A DNA stretch of 64,000 nt from Phycisphaerales bacterium UBA5793 (GTDB lineage Bacteria; Planctomycetota; Phycisphaerae; Phycisphaerales; UBA5793): positions 1 through 64,000 of the forward strand of contig DIDT01000039.1 in NCBI GenBank assembly GCA_002418285.1, written 5' to 3'. The position numbers and the translations under genes were made by a program. The notes beneath the pieces are model-generated. The model was given only the letters and a program-made list of their open reading frames with translations, did not search any database and was not told the origin of the DNA. How positions within the stretch are numbered: the first letter of the stretch is position 1; each line of letters begins with the position of its first letter. Positions 29,702-37,481 of the stretch are shown in pieces.

Positions 29702-30776
29702 GGGACAGCGAATTGGTGCGCTGCGTCTGCCGCTGCTCGGCGAGCGTTTCCGGCATCGTGGCGTAGGTGTAGCTGAAGATATCGGAGACCTCGGGCTTGG
29801 CGATGCCCTCGGCGCGGGCAACCACGCCATTCACATGTTCTTTGGCGCGTACCTCGAGCGCCTCCTGCTTGGAGTCGTCCCACGCTTTCTGACTTTCGAG
29901 GTGCTTTCGAAGACGCAGCAACGGATCGCGCTTCTCCCACACCTTGAGTTCAGACGGATCGCGATAGCGGCGGGCATCATCAGCAGTGGTGTGATCGCCC
30001 ATGCGGTATGTCACACCTTCAATAAACGTCACTTCGAAATCGTTGCGGGCACGATCCAGCGCTTCGCGCACGACTTTGACCACAGCATAGATGTCATTGC
30101 CATCAACCTGGACACAATGGGCGCCATACGCCAGGCCGCGCTGGGCGACCGTTTCCCCGCCGACGTTCTTCTTTCGGGGCGTCGAGATGGCCCAGCCGTT
30201 ATTCTGGCAGAAGAACACGACGGGCAGTTTCAGCGACGTGGCGAAGTTGATTGCTTCGTGAAAATCCCCTTCACTGCTGGCGCCATCGCCGAAGAACGTC
30301 ACGGCCGCGGAGCCGTCGCCGCGGTACTTGCCCGCCCAGGCCAAGCCGGCGGCGTGGAGCATCTGGGTGCCGATTGGTACGGACAGAGGTAGCGTGCGCA
30401 TGCCGTCCGGGATCTTGTTGCCTCGTTCGTCCCCCATCCAGTGCCAGAAGATGTACTCCATCGGCAGACCGCGCCAGAACATGCCGGCGTTTTCGCGGTA
30501 GGCGGGGACGAACCAGTCGCGATCTTCCATGGCGTAAGCCGCGCCAGTGCTGGTGGCCTCTTGGCCCCAGTTCTGCGGGTAGGTTCCCATGCGACCGGAG
30601 CGCTGGAGCTTAAACGCGACCATGTCGTAGGCACGACAGATGGTCATATGCTCGTACAACGCCACGGCGTCAACCGGCGGAATCACATCCTTGCCAAGTT
30701 TGGCGTCAAACTTGCCGTTCTCGTCCAGGATGGAGACGCGCTCGATTGTCGCGCTGAAGACCTTCTCAACCGGCAT
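29676..30776 (-). CDS. Thiamine-diphosphate 2-oxoacid dehydrogenase E1 alpha subunit
   Basis: A 366-residue E1 alpha subunit. The thiamine-diphosphate and magnesium motif is GDGASSEGDFHEAINFA ending QNNGWA, and the phosphorylation-loop-like RMGDHTTADDARRYR region is present. The overall pattern resembles both bacterial pyruvate dehydrogenase PdhA and branched-chain 2-oxoacid dehydrogenase E1 alpha. Its start overlaps by 11 bases the stop of a Leu/Val-type dehydrogenase that would make branched 2-oxoacids, so the branched-chain role is favoured by context. No E1 beta or E2 gene is adjacent; they must be elsewhere. Confidence 0.9.
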   Translation of the reverse strand: MPVEKVFSATIERVSILDENGKFDAKLGKDVIPPVDAVALYEHMTICRAYDMVAFKLQRSGRMGTYPQNWGQEATSTGAAYAMEDRDWFVPAYRENAGMFWRGLPMEYIFWHWMGDERGNKIPDGMRTLPLSVPIGTQMLHAAGLAWAGKYRGDGSAAVTFFGDGASSEGDFHEAINFATSLKLPVVFFCQNNGWAISTPRKKNVGGETVAQRGLAYGAHCVQVDGNDIYAVVKVVREALDRARNDFEVTFIEGVTYRMGDHTTADDARRYRDPSELKVWEKRDPLLRLRKHLESQKAWDDSKQEALEVRAKEHVNGVVARAEGIAKPEVSDIFSYTYATMPETLAEQRQTQRTNSLSLNDNLQSV

Positions 30777-31842
30777 GTATCGCTCCCCGCACGGGCTGAT
30801 TCGGAATGCCGTTGTCGATCACGCTGCGGGCATAGTCGACCGCTGCAGCGTGATTGGACTGGAGCGAGCGGCCGCGGTCCAGAATGGTCAGCGTGGTGGT
30901 TTCGATATCAGTGATCTTCTGCGCCAGTTGCTCCGCGGTGTATTCAAGCCAGAGGCCGGCGAGTTGAATCAGTCCACCCGCATTGACGACAAAGTCGGGG
31001 CAGTAGAGCACGCCGCGTGCATGCAGAGCAGATGAATCCTCAAAGGGGTCGTCGAGCACGTTGTTGGCGGCGCCGCAAATAATGGGCGCCTGGATGTCAG
31101 CGATGTTGTTGCCGTTGATTACCCCGCCCAGCGCACAGGGGCAGAGGATGTCGCATGGCGTTGCCAGGATGTGATCGACGTTGACTACTTCAACGCCCAG
31201 TTGCTGCTTGGCTTGATCGAGGCGTTCGGGGGAGATGTCAGCGGCCATGACGCGGGCGCCTTCACCGGTGACGATGCGGGCGACGTTCCAGCCGACGTGG
31301 CCCATTCCCTGGATGGCTATTGCCTTGTCCTTGAAGGTGGGATCCTGCCCGAGGAATCGCATGGCGGCGCGCATTCCATTGACAACGCCGCGAGCTGTGT
31401 GGGGCGAAGGATCGCCTCCGCGCGATTTCTTCTCGCCTCCCATGACGAAGCGGGTTTCCTCGGCCATCCAGTCAATGTATTGCTCATCAACGCCAACATC
31501 CTCGGCAGCGATGTAGTCGCCGCGCAACGTGTCAACGGCGCGGCCCATCGCGCGGGCGGCAATCTCTCGAGGCTCCGCCCGGGCCGCATCGAGCATGATC
31601 ACACTCTTGGCGCCGCCCATCGGCAGGTGAGATGCCGCGGCCTTATAGGTCATCGCCTGGCTGAGCCGCAGCACGTCTTCAAGCGCGTCCTCCTCGGAGG
31701 CGTAATGCCATCGCCGCACGCCACCAAGGGCCGGACCCAACGTCGTGCTGTGGATCGCGATGATCGCGCGAAGACCGGCTGGGAGGTTCTGGACGAACAA
31801 GACCCGCTCGTGTCCGCGATTGGCGATGCGTTCAAAGACCAT
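30766..31842 (-). CDS. Leu/Val/Phe-type amino acid dehydrogenase
   Basis: A 358-residue member of the Glu/Leu/Phe/Val dehydrogenase family. It has the catalytic loop PMGGAKSV, TAEDVGV-like AAEDVGVDE, HTARGVVNGM and the NAD motif GMGHVGWNVAR. The short length and the GPALGGVR segment place it with leucine/valine/phenylalanine dehydrogenases rather than glutamate dehydrogenase. It would deaminate branched-chain amino acids to 2-oxoacids for the adjacent E1 alpha. ATG 31842 has AGGAG 6 bases upstream. First step of the local catabolic cluster. Confidence 0.92.
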   Translation of the reverse strand: MVFERIANRGHERVLFVQNLPAGLRAIIAIHSTTLGPALGGVRRWHYASEEDALEDVLRLSQAMTYKAAASHLPMGGAKSVIMLDAARAEPREIAARAMGRAVDTLRGDYIAAEDVGVDEQYIDWMAEETRFVMGGEKKSRGGDPSPHTARGVVNGMRAAMRFLGQDPTFKDKAIAIQGMGHVGWNVARIVTGEGARVMAADISPERLDQAKQQLGVEVVNVDHILATPCDILCPCALGGVINGNNIADIQAPIICGAANNVLDDPFEDSSALHARGVLYCPDFVVNAGGLIQLAGLWLEYTAEQLAQKITDIETTTLTILDRGRSLQSNHAAAVDYARSVIDNGIPNQPVRGAIHAG

Positions 31843-31904
31843 TCCGCACTCCTGTTCTCTTCTCAGTGGTCGATAGTGGACCCGCAAGGCGGATGCACGT
31901 TACT

Positions 31905-33842
31905 TTAGGCGTTTCGAACCTGCTCACCAGCGAGCGATCCACTTCCAAACTGCTTGATGCCATCCTGCTTCATCTCGCGTCCCGTTCCCTTGGCATTCGG
32001 CGACTTCTCGGGAATGGCGAACTGGTCGTTGGGCAAACCGTCGATGAACTTACGAACGACCGGCACAGACGACCGCAGCGTGTCATCAATGTTGTCTCGC
32101 AGGTGACGTATCTCGTTGCGAATCTCGAGATCAGCGTGCTTCAGGAAGAAGCCGCCCGCAGTCATTTCATATTCGACCTCGGCGCCATCCTGATTCGACC
32201 TCAGGGTGCGATCAAGGCGGCTGAGCACGGCAGCAGATGCGTAGAGGTAGACGGCGCACATGCTCAGGCGCTTCTGGATCGTCTGGCGGGAGATGATCTT
32301 CTCCTCGTGCTCCTTCATCATCATTTTGACCTGATGGGAGAACTCGCGAACGTTGTTCTCGAACACCGTCTGGTGTTCGACAAGCTGCGGACTGAGCCGT
32401 GTAACGGATGGTGCGGCGGGGCGCATCCCAAGGAACATTTCGGCACCAATCTTGGCCGCCGGACCCCAGAAGCCAGGCTTCATGGCGTTGTCCTTGACAT
32501 TCATGAGATACTCGCCGAGTTGCTTGCTGCCATAGGCGAAGACAAACGAGTGCATGACTTCATTGGCGCCTTCGACAATGCTGTTGATGCGGCTATCTCG
32601 CCAGATCTTCTCGATGTAGTTCTCGGTCATCTGCGATTCGCCACCCATGATCTGCACGGCGCGATCCACGGCGCGGAAGCCCCACTCGGAGCAGAAGATC
32701 TTGCAGATGGCCGTCTCGAGCATGACGTCATCGTCATCGCGATCAAGCACACCTGTGGTCAGGTAGAGGACCGCATCGGAGGCGTACACGAATGCCGCCA
32801 TTTCCAGCAGGTATTCCTGCATCAGCTCGAAGTCACCAATCGGTCGGTCAAACTGATAACGAGTCTGGAGCCACTTGCCGGCCTGCAGATAGGCGGTGCG
32901 GGCCGCACCGAGCATTCCAGCCGAAAGCGTGCAGCGACCGTAGTTGAGACAGGTCAGTGCGACGTTGAGGCCGCGACCTTCCTTGTGCAGCAGGTTGCCG
33001 ACCGGCACCTTGACGTCGGTGAACCGGATGCGCGCCTGCCAGGTGCCCCGGATGCTGCACTTGCTGCGGTTGCGACTGAAGATATCCACGCCAGGCATGT
33101 CGGGCGTCACCATCAGCGCCGTCACTTTCTCCTTCACCTTTCCGGTCTTGGGGTCGGCGATCGGCTGCTTGGCCATGACGGTGAGCATGCCCGAGAGCGC
33201 GCCGGAGGTGGCCCACTTCTTCTCGCCGTTGAGGATGTAGTGCGTACCGTCTTCACTCAGTCGGCAAGTCGTTTCCTGGCCGCCGGCATCGCAACCAACG
33301 TTCGGCTCGGACAGACAGAACGCCGAGAGCATGTCGTTGGCGAGGTGGTGAAGCCAGCGTTTCTTCTGTTCTTCGGTCCCGTACAGCACGAGCGCCTTGC
33401 AGCCAATGGACTGGTGGGCGGAAGCAAGCACTGCCGTCGAGCCGCAGGTTTGGCCGATCCGCTCCAGAGCGCGGTTGTAGCTCGTCACACCAAAACCACC
33501 GCCGCCATACTCCTTGGGGATAATCATCCCCAGCACGCCGATCTTGAAGAGGCGATCGATACACCACTGCGGGATCTCCTGCTCCTGGTCGATCTGGATT
33601 GCCGGGTGCTCGTTCTTGAGGTAATCATCGAGTTCAGCCAGCAGTTGATCACACCGCGCCGTTTCTTCCGCACTGACCGTCGGATAAGGGAAGATCAACT
33701 CTTCGCGGATGTGGCCCCAGAAGAAGTTCTTCACAAGTCCCATGGTGTCGGGATCAGGCCCGAGCATCTCTTCAGCCTGACGGATCTGCTTGCGGTCCTT
33801 CTCGGAGATGCCCTTCATACTGCTCAGTGAACTGCTGGCCAT
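31905..33842 (-). CDS. Acyl-CoA dehydrogenase with C-terminal extension
   Basis: A 645-residue flavoprotein, longer than the usual 380-residue family because of a C-terminal extension like that of VLCAD/ACAD9. The N-terminal half shows PKEYGGGGFG, the AFCLSEPNVGCDAG flavin-binding segment and KKWATSGA; the catalytic base is in VEGANEV (Glu424), followed by the extension. It should oxidise an acyl-CoA to enoyl-CoA. Substrate chain length cannot be read. It is the middle of the leftward acyl-CoA cluster. Confidence 0.92.
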   Translation of the reverse strand: MASSSLSSMKGISEKDRKQIRQAEEMLGPDPDTMGLVKNFFWGHIREELIFPYPTVSAEETARCDQLLAELDDYLKNEHPAIQIDQEQEIPQWCIDRLFKIGVLGMIIPKEYGGGGFGVTSYNRALERIGQTCGSTAVLASAHQSIGCKALVLYGTEEQKKRWLHHLANDMLSAFCLSEPNVGCDAGGQETTCRLSEDGTHYILNGEKKWATSGALSGMLTVMAKQPIADPKTGKVKEKVTALMVTPDMPGVDIFSRNRSKCSIRGTWQARIRFTDVKVPVGNLLHKEGRGLNVALTCLNYGRCTLSAGMLGAARTAYLQAGKWLQTRYQFDRPIGDFELMQEYLLEMAAFVYASDAVLYLTTGVLDRDDDDVMLETAICKIFCSEWGFRAVDRAVQIMGGESQMTENYIEKIWRDSRINSIVEGANEVMHSFVFAYGSKQLGEYLMNVKDNAMKPGFWGPAAKIGAEMFLGMRPAAPSVTRLSPQLVEHQTVFENNVREFSHQVKMMMKEHEEKIISRQTIQKRLSMCAVYLYASAAVLSRLDRTLRSNQDGAEVEYEMTAGGFFLKHADLEIRNEIRHLRDNIDDTLRSSVPVVRKFIDGLPNDQFAIPEKSPNAKGTGREMKQDGIKQFGSGSLAGEQVRNA

Positions 33843-33934
33843 CGAATGCTCCTTCTCGATCCGCTCACTTGGGGCCTACAAACCGGAAGTGGGCGCGACC
33901 CAAGGTTGAACCGTTGCGTTTTCTCGATCCCTAC

Positions 33935-34888
33935 TCAAACCGACGCCGCCAGGAACGGCCCGGAAGTCAACTCAGGATATCGCGCCAATAGCGCCTGCGA
34001 AAGCCGACGGGCTACGGGCCGCCCATATGCGGCCACCAGCGTCCGACGAAGGCCACGTAGATCCTCCATCACTCCATCGGTCAGCAGCGACACAGCAGCA
34101 CTCAAGGCCGTCTCTAAGAAATACCCGATCGCCACTGGCTCTTCAATAAGGTCGTTTCCGCAATTCGCCAGAAACGTCGCAGAAGGCGCCTCGCTCGCTT
34201 CGGAGGCATAGATCGAGTCGACACTTGCGACCTGGCCCGCACGATCAAACGCAGCGCTGAGGCGAGCCAGGCCGAGTCGGTCGATCTCGCGCAGGGGAGA
34301 CCACATCAGTCCGCTCTGCCGCGCGGCACGGTCCACAGCGTCGGGCCGTCCGGTTCGACGCGAAAGGTTCCATGACTCGATGAGGACTGCTCCGAACAGC
34401 CGAGTCAGAGCGCTTGGCCCGCCCTGACGTTGGATCAGCGGCGTCCACCCGGCGGCCCGGGCCACATCGAATGCCTGGTTCACGGCTCGAAGTCCCGTTT
34501 CTGGCCCGACAATCAACTCGCAAACGCTCGTTGCATTCGACCACGGCGGCACAACGACAATCAGACGCCATGGATTCGTCACGCTGGCGGCAATCTCGCG
34601 GTGGGCAAGAATCGGCGAGGTTGAGATGATGACGGCCTCGTCATGCGCCGCAGCGCTGATCTGTCGAAGTGCCGCGAGTTGTTCGTGGCGCTGTTCGCCG
34701 GCCGCCTCGAGGAAAAGAGTACCCCGGCCCTCGCAGGCTGATTCATCGAATGACTGGATATTCCACCTGAGTGGCAGAGCATTGCGCAGACGAGTGGCTC
34801 GGGAGCCGCTGCCGGCAAGCAGGATGCAATTCGGGTCTGCCCCCGATCGATTGCCCTCCGCCTCGCCCGTGCTCAGGTACTCTCCCAC
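33935..34888 (-). CDS. Degenerate 3-hydroxyacyl-CoA dehydrogenase homologue
   Basis: A 317-residue protein without a clear database-type signature. It can be lined up by eye with 3-hydroxyacyl-CoA dehydrogenases: a Rossmann-like LLAGSGSRATRL start, IISTSP (in place of NTSS), a NPWRLIVVVPPW stretch where active members have GMHFFNP, and a helical C-terminal half containing MWSPLREIDRLGL like FPMGPLRLADFIGL. The catalytic His of the HFFNP motif is missing, so a non-catalytic or altered role is likely. GTG start with GGAGGA just upstream. It lies 23 bases before an enoyl-CoA hydratase gene in a tight operon. Confidence 0.72.
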   Translation of the reverse strand: MGEYLSTGEAEGNRSGADPNCILLAGSGSRATRLRNALPLRWNIQSFDESACEGRGTLFLEAAGEQRHEQLAALRQISAAAHDEAVIISTSPILAHREIAASVTNPWRLIVVVPPWSNATSVCELIVGPETGLRAVNQAFDVARAAGWTPLIQRQGGPSALTRLFGAVLIESWNLSRRTGRPDAVDRAARQSGLMWSPLREIDRLGLARLSAAFDRAGQVASVDSIYASEASEAPSATFLANCGNDLIEEPVAIGYFLETALSAAVSLLTDGVMEDLRGLRRTLVAAYGRPVARRLSQALLARYPELTSGPFLAASV

Positions 34889-34911
34889 GTCTCCTCCGGT
34901 GGACTCTCGCT

Positions 34912-35679
34912 TCAGTCTTTGGGTGCGAACAACTTGGCCAGTCGCGTCAGCGCTTCTTCTCCCTGCACAATCTCGGCCGAGATCTGGGCGGCTTTGTCAA
35001 GTACGTCGTCGTGCGTTGAGCCGTCGAGTTCGTTGAGCCAGTTCTTGGTCGCGGCCATGGCGCGCGGCCCACCCTTGGCCAATCCCGCTGCAAACGACAT
35101 CGTCTCCGGTTCAAGCTCAGCGAGCGGCACGAGGTGTGTAAGCAGCCCTACTTCGTGCGCCCGTGTACCGTTCATGGTGCCACCTGCGAGAAGAATCTGC
35201 CGCGCGCGGCCGGAACCGAGTTTGCGCACCAGCCACGGTGCGACAACAGCCGGACACACGCCCAGATCAACCTCGGGATAGCCGATGCGGGCATCAGGAT
35301 GACTGAACGCAAAGTCACACACGGACATGAGTCCGCAGCCGCCCCCCACTGCCGCACCCTGCACGCAGGCAATGGTCGGCTTGGGCGCGCGGCGGATTTC
35401 GCGAAGCAGCAGGCTGATGAGCATGAGCAGTTCACCCATCGCCGCAGGTTGATTGAGCAAAGCTCGCAGATCCATACCCGCGCAGAAGGCCCTGCCTTCG
35501 CCACTGATGACGATAACCCGAACTTCATCGGATGCAGCAAGTGGCGCGAGCGCTTCACGCGCCTGATTCAGCAGGTCTTTGCTCAGTGCATTTCGGGCGT
35601 CAGGCCGGTACAGACGAAGTTCTGCGACGGCGCCTTGATTATGCGTGATGACTCGAACGAGTTCTGGCATGCCGGACAT
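34912..35679 (-). CDS. Enoyl-CoA hydratase/isomerase family protein (LiuC-like)
   Basis: A 255-residue crotonase-fold protein. The oxyanion-hole segments are FCAGMDL and AAVGGGCGL. The usual first catalytic Glu (GGGCEL) is replaced by Gly, while the second is kept in IGYPEVDLG and is followed by VCPAVVAPW. That combination is typical of LiuC-type methylglutaconyl-CoA hydratases of leucine degradation, which fits the leucine-type dehydrogenase nearby. The exact reaction is inferred. Confidence 0.87.
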   Translation of the reverse strand: MSGMPELVRVITHNQGAVAELRLYRPDARNALSKDLLNQAREALAPLAASDEVRVIVISGEGRAFCAGMDLRALLNQPAAMGELLMLISLLLREIRRAPKPTIACVQGAAVGGGCGLMSVCDFAFSHPDARIGYPEVDLGVCPAVVAPWLVRKLGSGRARQILLAGGTMNGTRAHEVGLLTHLVPLAELEPETMSFAAGLAKGGPRAMAATKNWLNELDGSTHDDVLDKAAQISAEIVQGEEALTRLAKLFAPKD

Positions 35680-35727
35680 TGTAGACGCCGATCGTTCGCC
35701 GCTCGAAACCGGCGCCGCAGAGGCCGC

Positions 35728-36501
35728 TCACCGCGCGTCACGACGACGATTCCAGAAGTCGCGCAGCAGTTGCTCAGATTGCGGCTCGCTTGCGAGGAAC
35801 GCCGTGCCCGCGGCGGTGGCATCGAAGGCCGCGTCCTCCAGCGAACCGTCGAGTTCGTTGATCCAGCGCTTCGTGGCGCGCAGGGCATTCGGCCCTTTGT
35901 CGGCGAGACAGCGGCACAGCGACTGGGCCTCTCCCTCAATTGAATCCGTCGAAGCTGCAAGATGCGAGACCAGGCCGATGCGATGGCCCTCACGCCCATC
36001 GATGATGCGCCCGCCCATGAGCGTTTCGCGACATCGCCCGTCGCCGAGCGTTTGTCGCAGGGTTGGCACGGTGACTGCCGGCGAGACGCCAATGCGATGC
36101 ACGGGATATCCAAATTGTGCATTCGGAGCCGCCACGACAAAATCGCACGCGGAGACCATGGCGCATCCACCGGCCAGCGCCGCGCCCTGCACACGCGCCA
36201 CGACGATCTGCGGCAGCCGGCGAAGGCGCCGGGTGATCGTGCCGAGTTGTTCGATATACCGAGACATCAGGCCGGGAAGGGTGACGGCATCGGCCAGATC
36301 GAAGCCGGAGCAAAACGACGGACCGCGACCCCCCAAGAGGACGACCGAGGCATCATCGCGCCCGGCGGAGTCGATCGCCTCTATTAGGGCGCTCATCATT
36401 GACTCGGAAAGCGCGTTCCGCTGCTCGGGACGATTGAGCGTGATCGCGATCGTGCCGTCGTGCCATGACGTGACGACGAGATGGGATGGAGCCCGGTCCA
36501 A
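35728..36501 (-). CDS. Enoyl-CoA hydratase family protein, non-canonical active site
   Basis: About 257 residues, crotonase fold, with FCSGFDLAD and GAALAGGCAM for the oxyanion hole. Both classical glutamates appear changed: GGCAM lacks the first, and FGYPVHRIG has Val where active members have Glu. It may be an isomerase, hydrolase or non-catalytic partner of its sister at 34912. The start is difficult: no ATG or GTG lies at the family N-terminus, so I use TTG 36501, directly after the stop of the upstream dehydrogenase with its AAGTAGG as ribosome site. Confidence 0.82.
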   Translation of the reverse strand: MDRAPSHLVVTSWHDGTIAITLNRPEQRNALSESMMSALIEAIDSAGRDDASVVLLGGRGPSFCSGFDLADAVTLPGLMSRYIEQLGTITRRLRRLPQIVVARVQGAALAGGCAMVSACDFVVAAPNAQFGYPVHRIGVSPAVTVPTLRQTLGDGRCRETLMGGRIIDGREGHRIGLVSHLAASTDSIEGEAQSLCRCLADKGPNALRATKRWINELDGSLEDAAFDATAAGTAFLASEPQSEQLLRDFWNRRRDAR

Positions 36502-36503
36502 GC

Positions 36504-37364
36504 CTACTTGCCATACTCGAAAACACCGTGGCCTGACTTGTCGCCGAGTCGGCCGGCGGTGACAAGTTGGCGGAGTTTGGGGCACGGGAAGTACTTCTGA
36601 TCTCCCAGTTCGTGGTAGAGCACCATCATGATGTCGTGGCACACATCCAGGCCGATGAAGTCGGCGAGTCGCAGCGGGCCCATGGGGAAGTTGCAACCGA
36701 GCTTCATGATCTCATCGACGTGCTCAGCCTCAGCCACGCCTTCCATCCACGCGTAGAACGCCTCGTTGATAAGCGGCATGAGCACGCGATTGCTCACAAA
36801 ACCGGCGCGGTCATTGGCCGGCACCGGGGTCTTGCCCATGCGCTGAGCCAGTGCGATAGTCCGACTGGTCGTCTCTTCACTCGTCGCAAGCCCCTTGATG
36901 ACTTCCACGAGCTTCATGACCGGGACAGGATTGAAAAAGTGCATACCGATGACGCGCGGGGCATGCTCGCCGACCGAGGCTGCAATCTGCGTGATTGATA
37001 TGGACGACGTATTCGTCGCCAGCACAACATCCTTGCGCAGCGTCTCGACCATCTGATTGAAGACCGTCTTCTTCAGATCGGCTTTTTCGAGTACGGCTTC
37101 AACGGCCCAGTCCGCATCGCGAGCGTCACTGAGGTTTGTCGAGTAGACAATGCGGCTCAGCGCCGCGTCCGCATCCGTCTGCGTCATGCGTTGTTTCTCG
37201 ACATTGCGGGCAAGGATCTTCTTGTGCCCCGCTTTGGCGCGCTCCAGCACGGGCTCGACCACATCCACCTGGAAGGCGCGGATTCCACTCATGGCTGCGG
37301 TCAGCGCAATGCCCGAACCCATCGTTCCCGCGCCGATGACCACGATCGAATTGACTTCGCCCAT
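36504..37364 (-). CDS. 3-hydroxyacyl-CoA (3-hydroxybutyryl-CoA) dehydrogenase
   Basis: A 286-residue enzyme oxidising 3-hydroxyacyl-CoA to 3-oxoacyl-CoA. It has the NAD motif GAGTMGSGIA, NTSSISIT, the catalytic His motif GMHFFNPVPVMKLVE, AGFVSNR and FPMGPLRLADFIGLD, ending in GKSGHGVFEYGK-like DKSGHGVFEYGK. It is the first gene of the leftward run of enoyl-CoA hydratases and acyl-CoA dehydrogenase, and is apparently translationally coupled to the TTG-started gene that follows. Confidence 0.94.
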   Translation of the reverse strand: MGEVNSIVVIGAGTMGSGIALTAAMSGIRAFQVDVVEPVLERAKAGHKKILARNVEKQRMTQTDADAALSRIVYSTNLSDARDADWAVEAVLEKADLKKTVFNQMVETLRKDVVLATNTSSISITQIAASVGEHAPRVIGMHFFNPVPVMKLVEVIKGLATSEETTSRTIALAQRMGKTPVPANDRAGFVSNRVLMPLINEAFYAWMEGVAEAEHVDEIMKLGCNFPMGPLRLADFIGLDVCHDIMMVLYHELGDQKYFPCPKLRQLVTAGRLGDKSGHGVFEYGK

Positions 37365-37481
37365 TGTTGCCCCCGCTGCTGGTGGTGCACGATTCCGATC
37401 AAGAGTCTGAAGCGCGACACTCTATCAGCGGCCCGGGGCACCTGCAACCGGGTAAAGTTTCCTGATTCGCGGCGGCGATCC

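Noticed and set aside
31866..33830. Open frame of about 650 codons opposite the acyl-CoA dehydrogenase
   Set aside because: The acyl-CoA dehydrogenase reading has intact motifs across the same span; the antisense frame has none and no ribosome site.
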